DNA of 64,000 bases from Pardosa pseudoannulata (lineage: Eukaryota > Arthropoda > Arachnida > Araneae > Lycosidae): positions 42,172,471 to 42,236,470 of the forward strand of contig CM063506.1 of the NCBI GenBank assembly GCA_032207245.1, given 5' to 3'. A program made the translations under genes and the position numbers. The notes beneath the pieces were generated by a model. That model searched no databases and was not told the origin of the DNA. It worked only from the letters and a program-made list of their open reading frames with translations. Of the stretch, positions 1-11,542 are shown piece by piece (the stretch's first letter is position 1; the number at the start of each line of letters is the position of its first letter).

Positions 1-2050
1 CTCCCCGACAGCCATTTTTTATTCTACAAACACCACTCGAAATACTACCCGATAACTCAAAATTGGAAAAAAAAAATTCTTCTTTAGAAAGTTCATTATA
101 CATATGAATAAAGATCTGTACAATTTCACGATTCCGTATCCCCTCCAGTTATAAGAACAAGGGGATTATTGGGTCTTCCCCCCAATTTTAAAATCCATTT
201 CCCTTTATAAAAACGAAATTGAATAAAATCTTACATTCATCGAGATACTTCAATTCAAATAAAGAGGGGTTGAGACGTGATTCATATGTCGAAACAAACG
301 GATGTCTCATGAGTGTACAACATAGGTTTTATTATGCAATAAAAAGAATAACAAAAACAGAAATTCCCCTTTGTCAGTCGGGCAATTCGGAAAAAGGAGG
401 GTTGGACTGATTAGTCATTGGTGTCTCATTGGCTATTCACGAACCGAACGGCGTTGCTTTCGATGTCTGAACTCCAGTTCGATCGATAAATCGAAGTAAT
501 GTGTTTTTCTCCACGACATTCCTTGGTTCCACAGAGAATTGCTATGTTTATTTGTTTATCTGTTTATCTCTAATAAAATAGCAAAAACGTTGCACTATTA
601 GTCAATCCCTCTGGAGGAGCACAGAGAGAAATGGCAATATGTACTTTTCAATACCTTGGATAAACTATCAATGAGAACATTCTTTGTGAAAATTTAAAGT
701 ATAAATAACATTATGTTTACTTGTTCTTACAGGTAAAGATATTAAACGCGCAAATAACCAACATTCTACACAATGATATGAAAAGTGATATAGGTAACTT
801 TTGTAAGAGATGCTTTAACATTTTGTTTTTCCTACATCTACTAGAAATCAACGTTTCTAAAAAGATTAAATAAAAAGTAATGCTCCTGCAAGACCAAAAG
901 CTTGTTATAGTGCGTAAATGCAAAAACAGATCTCTCTAAATTGAAAATTACATTTATCACAGCGTCAAAAATTAATCTTGTAATGACATACAGGATGGTA
1001 CAAAATTAGATGGAGCGTATTTCAAGTTTAAAAAATAACAAAGAGGTAGTACGTGTTTATTGATTTCCCGAAAAAACAAAAAAGTTTTACATAACCGATT
1101 TTTAAACATTAAATAACATGATCTGCATTTGTGGCAGACAAAACTTCACGTGTTTCTATTGTTTTATACCATTTCAGCAGCAGGGTTGGAAATTTGACTG
1201 ATCAAATCGGATTTTGATCAGAGAACTGGATAAAAGTCGTTTTAACCGTCTAATATTGATTAAAAGATGAGAACTGGACTATTTAAACGGTCTTAATTTT
1301 ATTATGACTAAAAAAAAATTTCACTAAAAAAAATTTCAATTAAAAGTAACTTAATAAGAAATGAAAGTAACAGTGCAGTTAAAAAAAATGATACACTCAT
1401 CAGTTTATGAAGCTCATTTGGTAAAATATGTTTATACAATAGACAAAAAGAATACTAGAAACTTAAAAAGGAGTAATGCAATTGTAAAAATATAAATCAG
1501 TTGCACTCTGATGTCTGGTGGGCAGCAAAGAAGTTTAGTCATTGATATAAAATTTGAATTTACTTTATATATAATGAATTGATGTGCCAGCTATTCAACA
1601 ATAAATAGATTACTTCTAAGTTTTATTATAGCATTGCTTTATAAAAGTTACTGATGTTATGCTGTTTATATACCGAAATCCAATAAAGAAAAGCCTTTCT
1701 AAAAATTTAGTTTTTAGCAGCATTCTTTTAACTCAAATTCTTAAAAACAATAAATTCCGTGAGAATAAAACGAACAAGAAAAACTTGCCTTATAATTAAA
1801 GTGTATAATATTTTTAAACTCTATGAAAAAATTTTATTAATAACGAAATGAATTTTCTTTAAATAGATCATCAATTATCTTTCCTCATGTTTCTACTAAA
1901 TAGTAAAAGCAAAAATGTAATAAAATAGAAGAAATAAACAACATTAAACACACAACAATAGAACAATAAATGAAAAATGAGAAGTTTTTTCACAACCAGA
2001 GTGAACCAAGTTTATATTGTCGTGTAAAAATGAAATCGTTTACCAGGGTT
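1..2050. other. AT-rich stretch, no gene recognised
   Basis: Strongly AT-rich sequence with frequent stops in all frames. Two short ORFs (63 and 68 codons) show no recognisable protein. A hAT-like terminal motif (CAGGGTTGGAAA) occurs near 1184 but no partner end was found, so no element is called. Confidence 0.6.
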
Positions 2051-2304
2051 AAAATTTTTTTATTCAATATGTATGGGTGTTTACATATGGTAGATAAATC
2101 ATGATTATTAAGCATTTTCTAATATTGAAATTTTCAGGAATTAATTATAATCAAGAAATGATAAGATCAATCTTTTATTCGATAAAATTTTTTTATTCAA
2201 TATGTATGGGTGTTTACATATGGTAGATAAATCATGATTATTAAGCATTTTCTAATATTGAAATTTTCAGGAATTAATTATAATCAAGAAATGATAAGAT
2301 CAAT
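2051..2304. repeat. 133-bp direct tandem duplication
   Basis: A block beginning AAAATTTTTTTATTCAATAT at 2051 recurs at 2184. About 120 bp match essentially base for base, with a 12-bp spacer (CTTTTATTCGAT) ending the first unit. The near identity points to a recent duplication. No coding capacity is visible. Confidence 0.9.
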
Positions 2305-2806
2305 TTCTCTACACATTTTCAAAAGGATTTAGTTCACTTTAGTTATCATATAATTTTATAACTTGCGATAACTGAAATAAAATTCATAATTTTCAAAAAC
2401 AAAATCTTTATATAATTCCAGCAATCTAATCTAGTTTCAAATTATTTTTCAATAACCTAATTTCAAATTTAAATTACTGACAGTACATAAAATTGTCACA
2501 ATTAATATGCTGCCTATTTCGTTTTATAAGTTAACACATTCGCTGCCGATCACGCGCCAGCGCGTGATATGATGCCAACACTAAGGGGCCAATCACGCGC
2601 CCGCGCGTGATGTGCGGTGAAGTCGCAATAGCCAGTCACGCGCTGGCGCGGGAAAATATCTGATTATTCATTCTCCTGTTCATTTGGCATTGCATGCAGG
2701 GTATTTCTGCTGGTATTGGCATGGAGTGATGGTTATAATCTAAGTATAAATAATCGTGGTTTCCAAATTAATACTTTATTTTTTATTGAAAAAATAATTT
2801 TTTGAT

Positions 2807-2878
2807 ATGAGTGATATAGATTATAGTGCAGGGCCTTCGCTCCCTAAAAGAGGGAAACTATTCCCAGGGGAAATGTAA
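2807..2878 (+). pseudogene. Possible N-terminal start of piggyBac transposase
   Basis: An ATG at 2807 opens a 23-codon frame beginning MSDIDYSAGPSLPKRGK and stopping at a TAA just after 2875. Acidic residues followed by a Pro/Lys/Arg patch are common at piggyBac transposase starts, but this alone is not diagnostic. Its frame does not match the downstream cysteine-rich remnant, so the internal deletion joined the two out of frame. The identification rests mainly on its position between piggyBac ends. Confidence 0.45.
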
Positions 2879-2957
2879 AGATACCATTTATATCTGCAAA
2901 GTTTGTGACGGATCTCCTGGTTATTGCTTGGACTGTGCAAAGTTGACCCACAAATAA
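2868..2957 (+). pseudogene. C-terminal cysteine-rich tail of piggyBac transposase
   Basis: One frame reads C-KDTIYICKVCDGSPGYC-LDC-AKLTHK and then stops at TAA (2955-2957). The spacing C-x2-C then PGYC-x2-C, ending near a His and Lys, matches the C-terminal zinc-binding domain of piggyBac transposases, where an aromatic-C-x2-C is followed by PGLC and a final Cys/His group. The catalytic Asp region is absent. The remnant cannot make a transposase but identifies the family of the surrounding element. Confidence 0.75.
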
Positions 2958-3358
2958 GTATTATTTTCAGATATATTATAATTGTATCGTACTTATAATA
3001 TTTCATTTATATTACATATTTTATAGACATAAAATATCATGCAAAAATAAAGCATTTTGAAACATATTTTCATTATTTAGTTTCATTTTTTTCGCATCAC
3101 GCGCCAGCGCGTAATGTGGCATTTAGGAAATAATTTCACTTCCAGTGCCTATCACGCGCTGGTGCGTGTGGTCGAAATATTCTATCAGAAAAGGCTTGCA
3201 TATTACTTTCTAATCAGTATGACGCACATAATTATGTTTTATTACCACTTATCAATCATTTGTGATAAAAAGTAAATCGGCTTCTGGGAAAAACCCACTT
3301 TTACAGTGCGGCAATAACTATCACCCCATCTTCACTTAACCGGCAGCGAACGTGTTAA

Positions 3359-6300
3359 TAAAGTTTTCTTTTCTTTTCTATTTTTATTTATTTATTTTTT
3401 AATTTTCACGTATTTTATGTTTAGTCATTCAAAAAAAAAAATCAAAAACAATTCATACCATGTTTTACCTATAAAAATTTATTAAACATAATTATCGTAA
3501 ATTATCTACATAATTCTTTTAAAGATTATCAACTCTGAAACTATGGCAGATTAAAATAATTATCTAATACAAAGAAAATAAGCATTGATACTTTAAAAAA
3601 TTAAAGGCGAAAACAATTTTATTTTAAGCTTATTAACAATACTTTTAAACAAAATATATAACAAATGTTCAAAAAATTCTTACATCGAACACAATACGCG
3701 TATATTTCATAAAAAGTTATAGTAAAAAGCTTTAAAGGATATAATTATACGTCATCTAACTTTTTTTAATTGAGACATTTAGTTAATGGACAATAAAGAG
3801 CCAAAAAGTCATTATGTGATTCAATAAAACATAAGTTAAACTCGGTAAAATGAGGGGAAAAAAGTTAAAGCTAACGACAGGCGACGTAAAATAGTCAACT
3901 TAATTATATAATCACCAAAACAATTTAAATTTTACGGAAGACATTTCCTAAGACCCCCTCCTTATCGAGCGAAAAAGCAGAAGAAAAGCTGCGCCAGTCT
4001 CATTTCCCGTCGTCGACTCTACAAAAATCATTTCTTCCATTTGCGATTTTTCCCCCTCAGGGTATCTCGAATCAACGTAACGATAGAAAGATGGAAGATA
4101 ATTGGTTCGGCATAAATGAGATGGGAATTCAAGACATTTTTCGCAAAGTTTTGCTGCAATACTGGAAATAGTACGCCTAATGATAAAATTTACATCATTA
4201 AGGGAATACTGAGGTTGAAAGCGGTAAAGAAAGGATGGAAAAAAAAAAAAGAATGAGACCATTTTAACCTCCATTTTCTAAACATGCAGCGTTTTATTTG
4301 AACGAAAATTAAAGGGTATGCAGTGTGTGTATAGTCTCAAATTACGCAAACTATGGTTTCATTAAATGCTGATAAGAATGTAATAAAAAAACGTAATGGA
4401 TCGCAATACGTCAACATGAGAACGTAAGGAAGGTTAGAAATGCTGGTGCAGCAATTTGGAAGATTCGCATTCCTTTTCTCTTACCGCTATAAAAAACACG
4501 AAAGTGAATTTATTTAAAGTATGTGCATGCCAGAATTATATAATGAAGATCTTATTAAAGACGAATGTATGCGGAAGCAATTTGCCTTAGGGTTTATGTT
4601 GTGTGTGTAGAAAACAAGGCAATTAATAGTGCCGGAAATTAAGATATAATAACGCAAGCGAAGAAACTTCAGATTTCATCCGAGGTAATTTTAATCTATA
4701 TTCTAAACGATGCATATTTCATATAAAAAGCGACAAAAACTGTGGAATTACCTATTCAGTCTTCAAATTACGTTCCGCAGTACATTTAGAAGAGCAGTGT
4801 GCTATCATAAATTCAGCCACCGTTGAGCAGTCTTTTTCCGGAATCATGGTACAAAGTTTAAATAATCGTAGGTTTGTCTGATGCTGGGCTCAAAAATACG
4901 TTATTCGTTTATTTAATGTGAAGACTCTTCTTTGTTCAGAGCACGACCCAATTCAGGTTATCGGAAATCCCACCTGTTCACCAGTTTACAATAGGGTGGC
5001 GTGGCAGAGTTTGGGATGTTGACAGTTGGATTGAATAGGCTTTACGCCCATGATCGGTCACGTTAATGAATCCTCGGAAATTCCGATATCAGGACAGCTA
5101 GCGAATGAGAATTCGACTAAAAAAACTAGCTGTAACCTTAGCTGGAGTTCTCAAGTAACTGGAATCGTAACTGACCAAATAATGGTTGGCGGGACCGTAA
5201 CTGACCCCCCCCCCCAGGAATAAAAAGCCTATTATTTTGCGACTCGGGGCTTTGCGACATTTTTTTATGTAGGTGCTTTTACCTCGTGGAGGCTTTCGTG
5301 TCTTTTTACTGGAGCCAGCATTTTAGTGATTGCGTTCAGGAAACTCGTAAAGTCCGCTCTTGGAGCGGCAGGGTCTCGGAAACGGAACGGGGGATAGATT
5401 GGGTTGCATTGCACCCTGGAAGAGCCTCCCCATTTGTGAGATTATTTAATCTTTTACTTTTCCGACTGTGATCGTCGTGGCAATTCAGTGCCAGTCGAAA
5501 ATCCTCTACATTTCTACTTGTTTTGGGGAGAATTAGAATCCGGTTGTATATATAACAGTATTTACTCCAGAAAGAATAAAAGTAATTTCCAATTTTATCG
5601 TGAGTGTGATCCTTTCTTCACGCTAGATTTTTCCTCACCTCTTCACTCGAGAATATTGAAGTTGTCACAACACAATCGGACCTCTATTTAACGAATCACC
5701 TAAACAGCTAAAACGAGTTCGTTATATGAAAAATTCATTAAGTAGATTTAAATTCTAAATGACAAGAAGATTTTAATTTCACAAACACTAAATATTGTTT
5801 TTTAAATAGTTAGTTATAACACTTTTTATATAAATTAATTATGTGTTTTATTTATGTTTCCCTAAAACTCTGCGAGGTAAATAAGAATAAAGCCAAATAT
5901 TACCGAAAATATACTGTATTTTAGTTTTAAAAAATTTGTATTAAAATTAATCTTAGTAATATTGTGTTTATAATTAGAAGTAATTTTCATGATATATTAC
6001 CAGATTCTTTTCTAAATATAATTACTGTTAAAGTCTTAATTTCGGCAGTTTTTTTTTTAATTTAAAAAACTGTTTTCTCCCATATAATGCTGCCTGTTTG
6101 AAATACAAAGAATGAAGGAGACTTTACTGCTCTTAGTGTGTTAGGCGCCTAGTAAAACAAGTTCAAAAATATATCAGCATAAAATGTGTTAAAAGAAAAA
6201 AAAAAGAAATGTCCAGAATTATTTTAAAAATAGGAAAAAGACAATTACATCACAAGAAAAGGTTAGAGAGAGAATATACTATCAGGGGAGTTATCTCACG

Positions 6301-7578
6301 AAGTTAGCAAAATATTCTTGGTTTCAAGAAAAAAGTTTTAAAACAGAGGTTTGACAGTATGTTTTACTTTGGAAATTGTTTGCTAGTTTAATGCAACGTA
6401 TCCACTAATACCGCATTTCCCTGAAAATAACATCTAATAGTAATAATTATAACAAGAAAAATAATAAAAGAACCCTAATATAAATTTTTTAGGATACTGC
6501 TAATATAAGCCAACCGAATGAACAAGTACAGATGCAACACCAATACACAGTTGAAATATTTGGACGTTGTAGTGACAAATTAGAATCTTCAATATTTAGA
6601 TGTCACGTTTGCAACAGATGTTCAGCATTTCATTTTTAAATATCCTTCAATGAATGAATGTCGCGACTGAATGTATTTCTTGAACCTGAATAAACGTATT
6701 TTTTAATACATGTTAACAGGTGTAACAATAAGTTACATTCGGTTCAGCTTTTTTTTTTACCCCTACTCGTAAGCCTTCGTCAAAGACATACATAACAAGA
6801 CCGGTTTGAACTAGAAAGAAACTTCAGACTTCTCCCAACCAAATAGAAGGGTCCGTTGGTTTGGCGTGATTCTGACTCCTCGGTTCTGAAATGACCCCTG
6901 CTTTTTCTCCTCAGGGCAGTCTGATTTTTTTTAGATGACAAGGTTATTACCAAAGGAGAGAAGAGGGTGAACGCTGCTGTATCTGCTGCTTGCGGAATAG
7001 ATATCTTTTGGAGCGACACGAGGAAGAGGAAAATCAACGCCATATTGTTTTTTAGGGCCGACGCCGACTCGAGAGCATCTACAAATGATAAGTGGATTCC
7101 AGTTGTATTCCTTAGTCATTTAATTGTATAAAATTACTTAATCAAGACATATTTGCCCATATGTTTTTTAATAAGTTATAATTATTTCCTTTCTCAAACA
7201 GTAGGCCAACGTAACATTATTTTTACAACAGGTTTATCATCAAAGCTTGTTTAATAAATTTCCCGACCAAATGACGCATAATATTAGATCATACGTAATT
7301 AAATTTACAAGTGGTAATAGTTATCAATATTAATAAAATTAGTTATTTAAAACCATTAACAACTAAAAAGTAGTATACTTTTGTAGCTTTTTAGAAAAAT
7401 AACTTTATTATAAAACTAACACATATAAACTTACAGCAAATAGCTTAGAAATAAATAAATCTAGATATTTTTTCCACTGACTGTTAAAAAATATTTGTTC
7501 ATTTACTTGACTTTTGAAAAATAATTGATAAATAATACATTATCCCCGATTTTCTAGATTGCTGGGAACCGTGGTTAA
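3359..7578. other. Intergenic stretch without recognised gene
   Basis: Mostly AT-rich. Two segments are less AT-rich (about 3950-4270 and 4770-5700) and carry ORFs of 108, 61 and 67 codons, none recognised. A run of 13 C lies near 5205. The stretch 6740-7120 is also richer in GC, with overlapping short ORFs and a polypyrimidine-AG (near 6905-6915) that could be a splice acceptor or chance. I cannot assign a function. Confidence 0.5.
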
Positions 7579-8333
7579 TTATCACATTGTGTACGGGTAC
7601 ATTTCGCAGCGGAATTGTACCGAGAGCGGGCATTTTGCGCGTAAATTTAGTTATTCAGTTAAATCTCAATAGATCGAAAATTATTTAATTTTTAACCAAC
7701 TTTTCGTATTTTGTATTGAAATATATAAACAAATATATAAATAGAAGTACATAAATAACAACGCCGAACGATGGCCGATTGGTTAGGGTGCTGGCCTTCG
7801 GTACGTGAGTTCGTGGGTTCGAATTCCACAGTGGCATGGATGTTCGTAGCCGTTCGGAATCAGCTTTAAGCTGTAGGTCCCGGTCTCATTAGCCCTCGTG
7901 TTTCAAAAAGCAGACCGTAGCACTCTAAACCAAACCAAACCATAAATAACAACCATAAGATTTTTGTAAACAAAAAAAATATAATTTTAGAGGATACATA
8001 GTATCGTAATACTAGTACCTTATGCTAGTATCGTAAATATAAAAAATCAAATAGCAATAGTAGTATATAGTTTTATTTTTTTTTTTAGAATTATGTTATA
8101 TATAAACATGAAAAGAGCAATCATAAAACTAATGTAAAAACTAATTTTTATTTGTCTAAATTTTTCCAGAATCTACGTAGTAGACAAGCACATTCGGCTT
8201 CGTTTTCCTGTACATACAGTTATTTTTGTACCCACAAACAAACCATGTTGTTACACTAACCCGTACTAGTACGTGTCCCTCGCTCAAGTATCAATCGTCA
8301 GAAAACGTACGTGTCCCGCATACAATGTGTTAT
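7579..8333. mobile_element. piggyBac-like MITE with TTAT flanks and a SINE inside (P2)
   Basis: The ends are inverted: left CACATTGTGTACGGGTACA, right (reversed) CACATTGTATGCGGGACACG. The whole element is the reverse complement of the one at 63259-63781, apart from a SINE1 insertion at 7763-7953. Flanks are TTAT on both sides (7579-7582, 8330-8333) where the sister has TTAA. A subterminal palindrome related to ACGTACTAGTACGT is near 8264. No transposase coding remains. Confidence 0.85.
7763..7940 (+). mobile_element. SINE1, full length, perfect 13-bp target duplication
   Basis: tRNA-derived SINE. An A-box-like segment (TGGCCGATTGGTTAGGG) and a B box (GGTTCGAATTCC) are followed by a tRNA-unrelated body and a tail of AAACC units. 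The 13-mer CATAAATAACAAC stands before (7750-7762) and after (7941-7953) the element. The related MITE at 63.6 kb has this sequence once and no SINE, which is a true empty site. RNA polymerase III would be the expected promoter user in this family type. Confidence 0.93.
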
Positions 8334-8972
8334 TATGCATGAAAAGTAAGACCTCCCTTGGAAATAAGCTCTAGAGTGCTTTTTGTAGCAAAAATTAATA
8401 TAAGACCGGGACTTATATCCAGGAAAACACTGTTTCCATTTTAATATAAACTTCATTTGAGAACTTCAATTACGCAGGCCGAAGGCTGTGCGAAGCGGCT
8501 AGTCAAGAGAGAGAAATGGAAAAAAAAGGGTCATAATGACATAATTGACTGCGTGTTAACAGAAAAAGCTAAATATTTCTCCCGAGCCAAATACCTACCA
8601 CTACATACAAGCACAGATCTCGCCCATCTGTCTTTAATCCTCTCAAGGATAAAACCGGAAGGAATGCAGACGCAAAAGGGTGGCGGAGTGGAGATACGCT
8701 TTTGTGGCAATTGCACCGCGAAGAGATTCTATTCCCTTTCCGCTCGCCGCAACTAATGAACCGTTGGGCCATCAAGGAATACGATTCACGAATACATTCC
8801 AATAATACGTTTCATTAAAAACAGAACCGATACATCTACTCAACCAATTCTCGAATTTGCATATTATATTTACACGCTTTTTTTTTTTTAGAAGAAATAA
8901 TGGCAAAAACTATATCTCGTTTAGAACGCGTACCTAAAATTTGTCATGTAACATTCTATTGTAAATAAATTG
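8334..8972. other. Stretch with an unrecognised 99-codon ORF
   Basis: A less AT-rich patch (8457-8756) carries overlapping ORFs on both strands (99 codons on +, 77 and 61 on -). Translations are rich in Lys, Arg and Ser and show no motif I recognise. Overlap of several open frames in a GC-richer patch is expected by chance, so no gene is called. Confidence 0.4.
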
Positions 8973-9002
8973 CAGACATGCCAACTACTCCGGATTCTCC
9001 GG

Positions 9003-9179
9003 TTTGGTTTGGTTTGGAGTGTTACGGTCTACATTTTGTAACACGAGGGCTAATGAGACCGGGACCTACAGCTTAAAGCCGTATCCGAACGGCTACGAAC
9101 ATCCACTGCCACAGTGGGATTCGAACCCACGAACTCCGGTACCGATGCCAGCACCCTAACCAATCGGCCATCGTTCGAC
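9003..9179 (-). mobile_element. SINE1 (first of a tandem pair)
   Basis: Reverse-complement SINE1: the GGTTT tail is at the left, the B box appears as GGATTCGAACCC near 9117, and the tRNA-like head ends near 9177. It is bordered by CCGGATTCTCCGG at 8990-9002 and 9180-9192. It differs from its neighbour at several positions. Confidence 0.9.
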
Positions 9180-9192
9180 CCGGATTCTCCGG

Positions 9193-9370
9193 TTTGGTTT
9201 GGTTTGGAGTGCTACGGTCTACTTTTTACAACACGAGGGCTAATGAGAACGGGACCTACTGCTTAGAGCCGATTCCGAACGGCTATTAACATCCATTGCC
9301 ACAGTGGGATTTGAACCCACGAACTCCGGTTCCGAAGGCGAGCACCCTAACTAATCGGCCATCGTTCGGC
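9193..9370 (-). mobile_element. SINE1 (second of a tandem pair)
   Basis: A second reverse-complement SINE1, directly following the first. Its right border is CCAGATTCTCCGG (9371-9383), a third, slightly altered copy of the same flank. Either two insertions used the same target or one insertion was tandemly duplicated together with its target duplication. Confidence 0.9.
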
Positions 9371-9931
9371 CCAGATTCTCCGGAGAAATGAGAGAATTCG
9401 ATAATTCCAGAAATCCCTCAGATTGCTCCGGAAAATAATAGAAATTTTGAACAACTAAAAGATCACAATTCAACAATCAAATACAAAGTCTTGTAAAAAA
9501 TAATGCCGAATATACTACTCTATCCACACAGTAATGATGCATGTTAAAGAGTTTACAGTACTGTACGGAAAAACCAAACTGAATTTAGGTCAAATTTGAG
9601 TAGGCAAACTTTAGAATCCCAGATGAAAAAAAAAATTGTAAATATTTTAATCAGGATCACTGTTGCTACAAGGAAAGCTCTTTTGAAAAAGAAATTGTCA
9701 ATGCTAAAAAAGCTACTTATACATTATTAAGAGCATAAATTTAATTTACTGTTTATAATTTACTACTGTGTGTTTATTTTAATTTAATTTGCTAGATTTA
9801 ATTTAGAAACCAATTAAATGTGTAATTATGTTTAATTTGTTCAGGTTATTTTGTTTTGTCTATTATATAATATATGTAAATTGTATATACGTGTGCTTCA
9901 TGGGTAGCATGTTAAATTTTATATCCTAATA

Positions 9932-11068
9932 CAGGGTTCCCGCTCTTTTTCCAGAATAAAAATTAAGGACTTTAAGGACCAAAGTAACTTTTTTATAAGG
10001 ACCTACTTGAAATACACGACATAACAGCATAAACCCTATTTCCTGAGGAACCTATTTTAATGATTATGAACCAGACAAGGCATGTTTAATAAATGCCCTA
10101 CAATTTTTCAGAATTAAGTTTTTAAAAATGCCTAAAAATTAATATAAGATAAATCTATTTGACAAAAACTAATTTTGAAAAATGTACATCTAATTTTTTT
10201 GAGTGATCAAAGTAAAAATAAATTGCGAATAAAAACTATATATATACTAGCTAATTATACCCAACGATGCCTCGGAAAGAAGGAAGTTTTAGACTTTTCT
10301 ATTACACTGAATGCAAGGAAAATTAAACTTCCATTAGTAACTAAAATATCTACAAACCCTCATCCTCTATGCTTCGTTCAGGGTTGGAAAAAATCAAGAT
10401 TTTTTTTTAAATAAAAAAAAAATCGGATTTGATTTTTTTCTGAATTTTAATTTTAATTATTGTAGTGTTTTTATATTTTTTTGCAATATACATTGAATAA
10501 TTTGTTATAAGTAACATCTTATCTAATATATTCTAAACACTGATTACTTAAAATTAAATATATAAATTTTAATTTAAATCCATTTTATTATTTTGTAATT
10601 GGATAGTGCAAGCTAAATAAGATGTAAATTTAAAGAACAAATTAAATATTCATTTAATGCAAACTATTTATTTAAAAAAAGAAACAAAAAAAATCATAAT
10701 TATTTCAATATTTTTTAAGCTACGAATTAGTTATTTAACTGTTTCAATAAAAACACTTGTTTCTATGCTTTATCCACTTCTAATTTGTTATGAAGGCTAG
10801 AATGAACAATATCAGAAGAAGAAAACCGTCTTTCTATTCTAGCAGATGTAGCCACAGCTGTTGCACGGCTGTTGTTATTTTGTAGATAAACTGGATTTCA
10901 AGTTCTGTAACACTCTCTTTACTCCCATTACATAAAATGAATTCCACTAGTCATAACTAGTCATTATACCTATCCTTACTACGTATTTTCTGATAACAAC
11001 ACCTAAATTCTTGGAAAACACTGTGCTGATTCCCAATTCTCCTGTCTTTGCAATATAGGTTTTAAAAG

Positions 11069-11105
<37 letters not shown>

Positions 11106-11471
11106 AGATTTAAATCAATTTTTTTTTAAAATCAACTGATTTAAATCATGCCAACCCTGGCTTCGTTTAATTAAAATCTGCATCACTGTTAGCTATTATG
11201 AAAGGGCTTTATACTTTAAAGCTCTTAAATATACGAAAGATTATTTATTTGTCAAATAAGTAACTAAGAAAAAACTGTCATATAAGAAAACTAATAGGAA
11301 ATCCCATAACGATGGCGGATCTCGTCGATGGAGAAATTGATCGCGTTCCAATTTAAAAATTAAGGCATTTTTAAGGACCTTTGACGAAAATTAAGTAGTT
11401 TTAAGGGCCCTTAAAAATGAAAGCTAAAATTAAGGAGTTCATAATGAATTTTAAGGTCCGTGGGAGCCCTG
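9932..11471. mobile_element. hAT-like non-autonomous element F
   Basis: Inverted ends CAGGGTTCCCGC (9932) and GTGGGAGCCCTG (ending 11471). Subterminal regions carry repeated AAGGACC/TTAAGGAC motifs in both arms. The five bases TAATA adjoin both ends (9927-9931, 11472-11476). The interior is interrupted by element G (10379-11159); without it the element is about 750 bp. An unrecognised 79-codon ORF (10175-10414) crosses the G boundary and is not a gene. Confidence 0.7.
10379..11159. mobile_element. hAT-type MITE G with perfect 8-bp target duplication
   Basis: Ends CAGGGTTGG and CCAACCCTG are perfect 9-bp inverted repeats. GCTTCGTT flanks both sides (10371-10378, 11160-11167). An 8-bp duplication with CAGGG-type ends is diagnostic of the hAT superfamily. 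The subterminal regions are rich in AAATCAATTTAAATC-like motifs. The interior contains a run of about 30 A (around 11072-11101). No transposase remains. Confidence 0.9.
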
Positions 11472-11542
11472 TAATATAATGTTGCTCCTGACAGAGGCGC
11501 CTGAATGTTGCCATGTCTGAAATTACTACGGGGACCCAATGA

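Larger units (their letters stand above)
2531..3358 (+). mobile_element. piggyBac-type element, internally deleted (P1)
   Basis: TTAA stands at both edges (2531-2534 and 3355-3358), followed by inverted ends: left CACATTCGCTGCCG, right (reversed) CACGTTCGCTGCCG, one mismatch. A TTAA target duplication is the hallmark of piggyBac. Five near-palindromic subterminal repeats of the type ATCACGCGCCAGCGCGTGAT lie at 2549, 2592, 2634, 3096 and 3151, likely transposase-binding sites. The interior keeps a start-like ORF and a C-terminal cysteine-rich transposase remnant (separate entries), so this is a deletion derivative of an autonomous parent and not an unrelated MITE. Confidence 0.88.
8973..11519. 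mobile_element. DNA element E, copy 1, with four nested insertions
   Basis: The left end CAGACATGCCAACTACTCCGG (8973) and right end (reversed) CAGACATGGCAACATTCAGG (ending 11519) are the same two ends as in the uninterrupted copy at 61044-61640, in opposite orientation. The interior 9384-9931 aligns with that copy. Insertions: two SINE1 (9003-9370) and element F (9932-11471), which itself contains hAT element G (10379-11159). Flanks AAATTG and AAATTA suggest a 6-bp target duplication with one change. No transposase coding is seen; the superfamily is uncertain. Confidence 0.82.

Noticed and set aside
3948..4274. 108-codon reverse-strand ORF
   Set aside because: It begins in a poly-T/A tract (FFFFF) and has no domain I recognise.
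7771..7840. tRNA gene suggested by A and B boxes
   Set aside because: No acceptor-stem pairing. The unit continues into the SINE1 body and has a target duplication.
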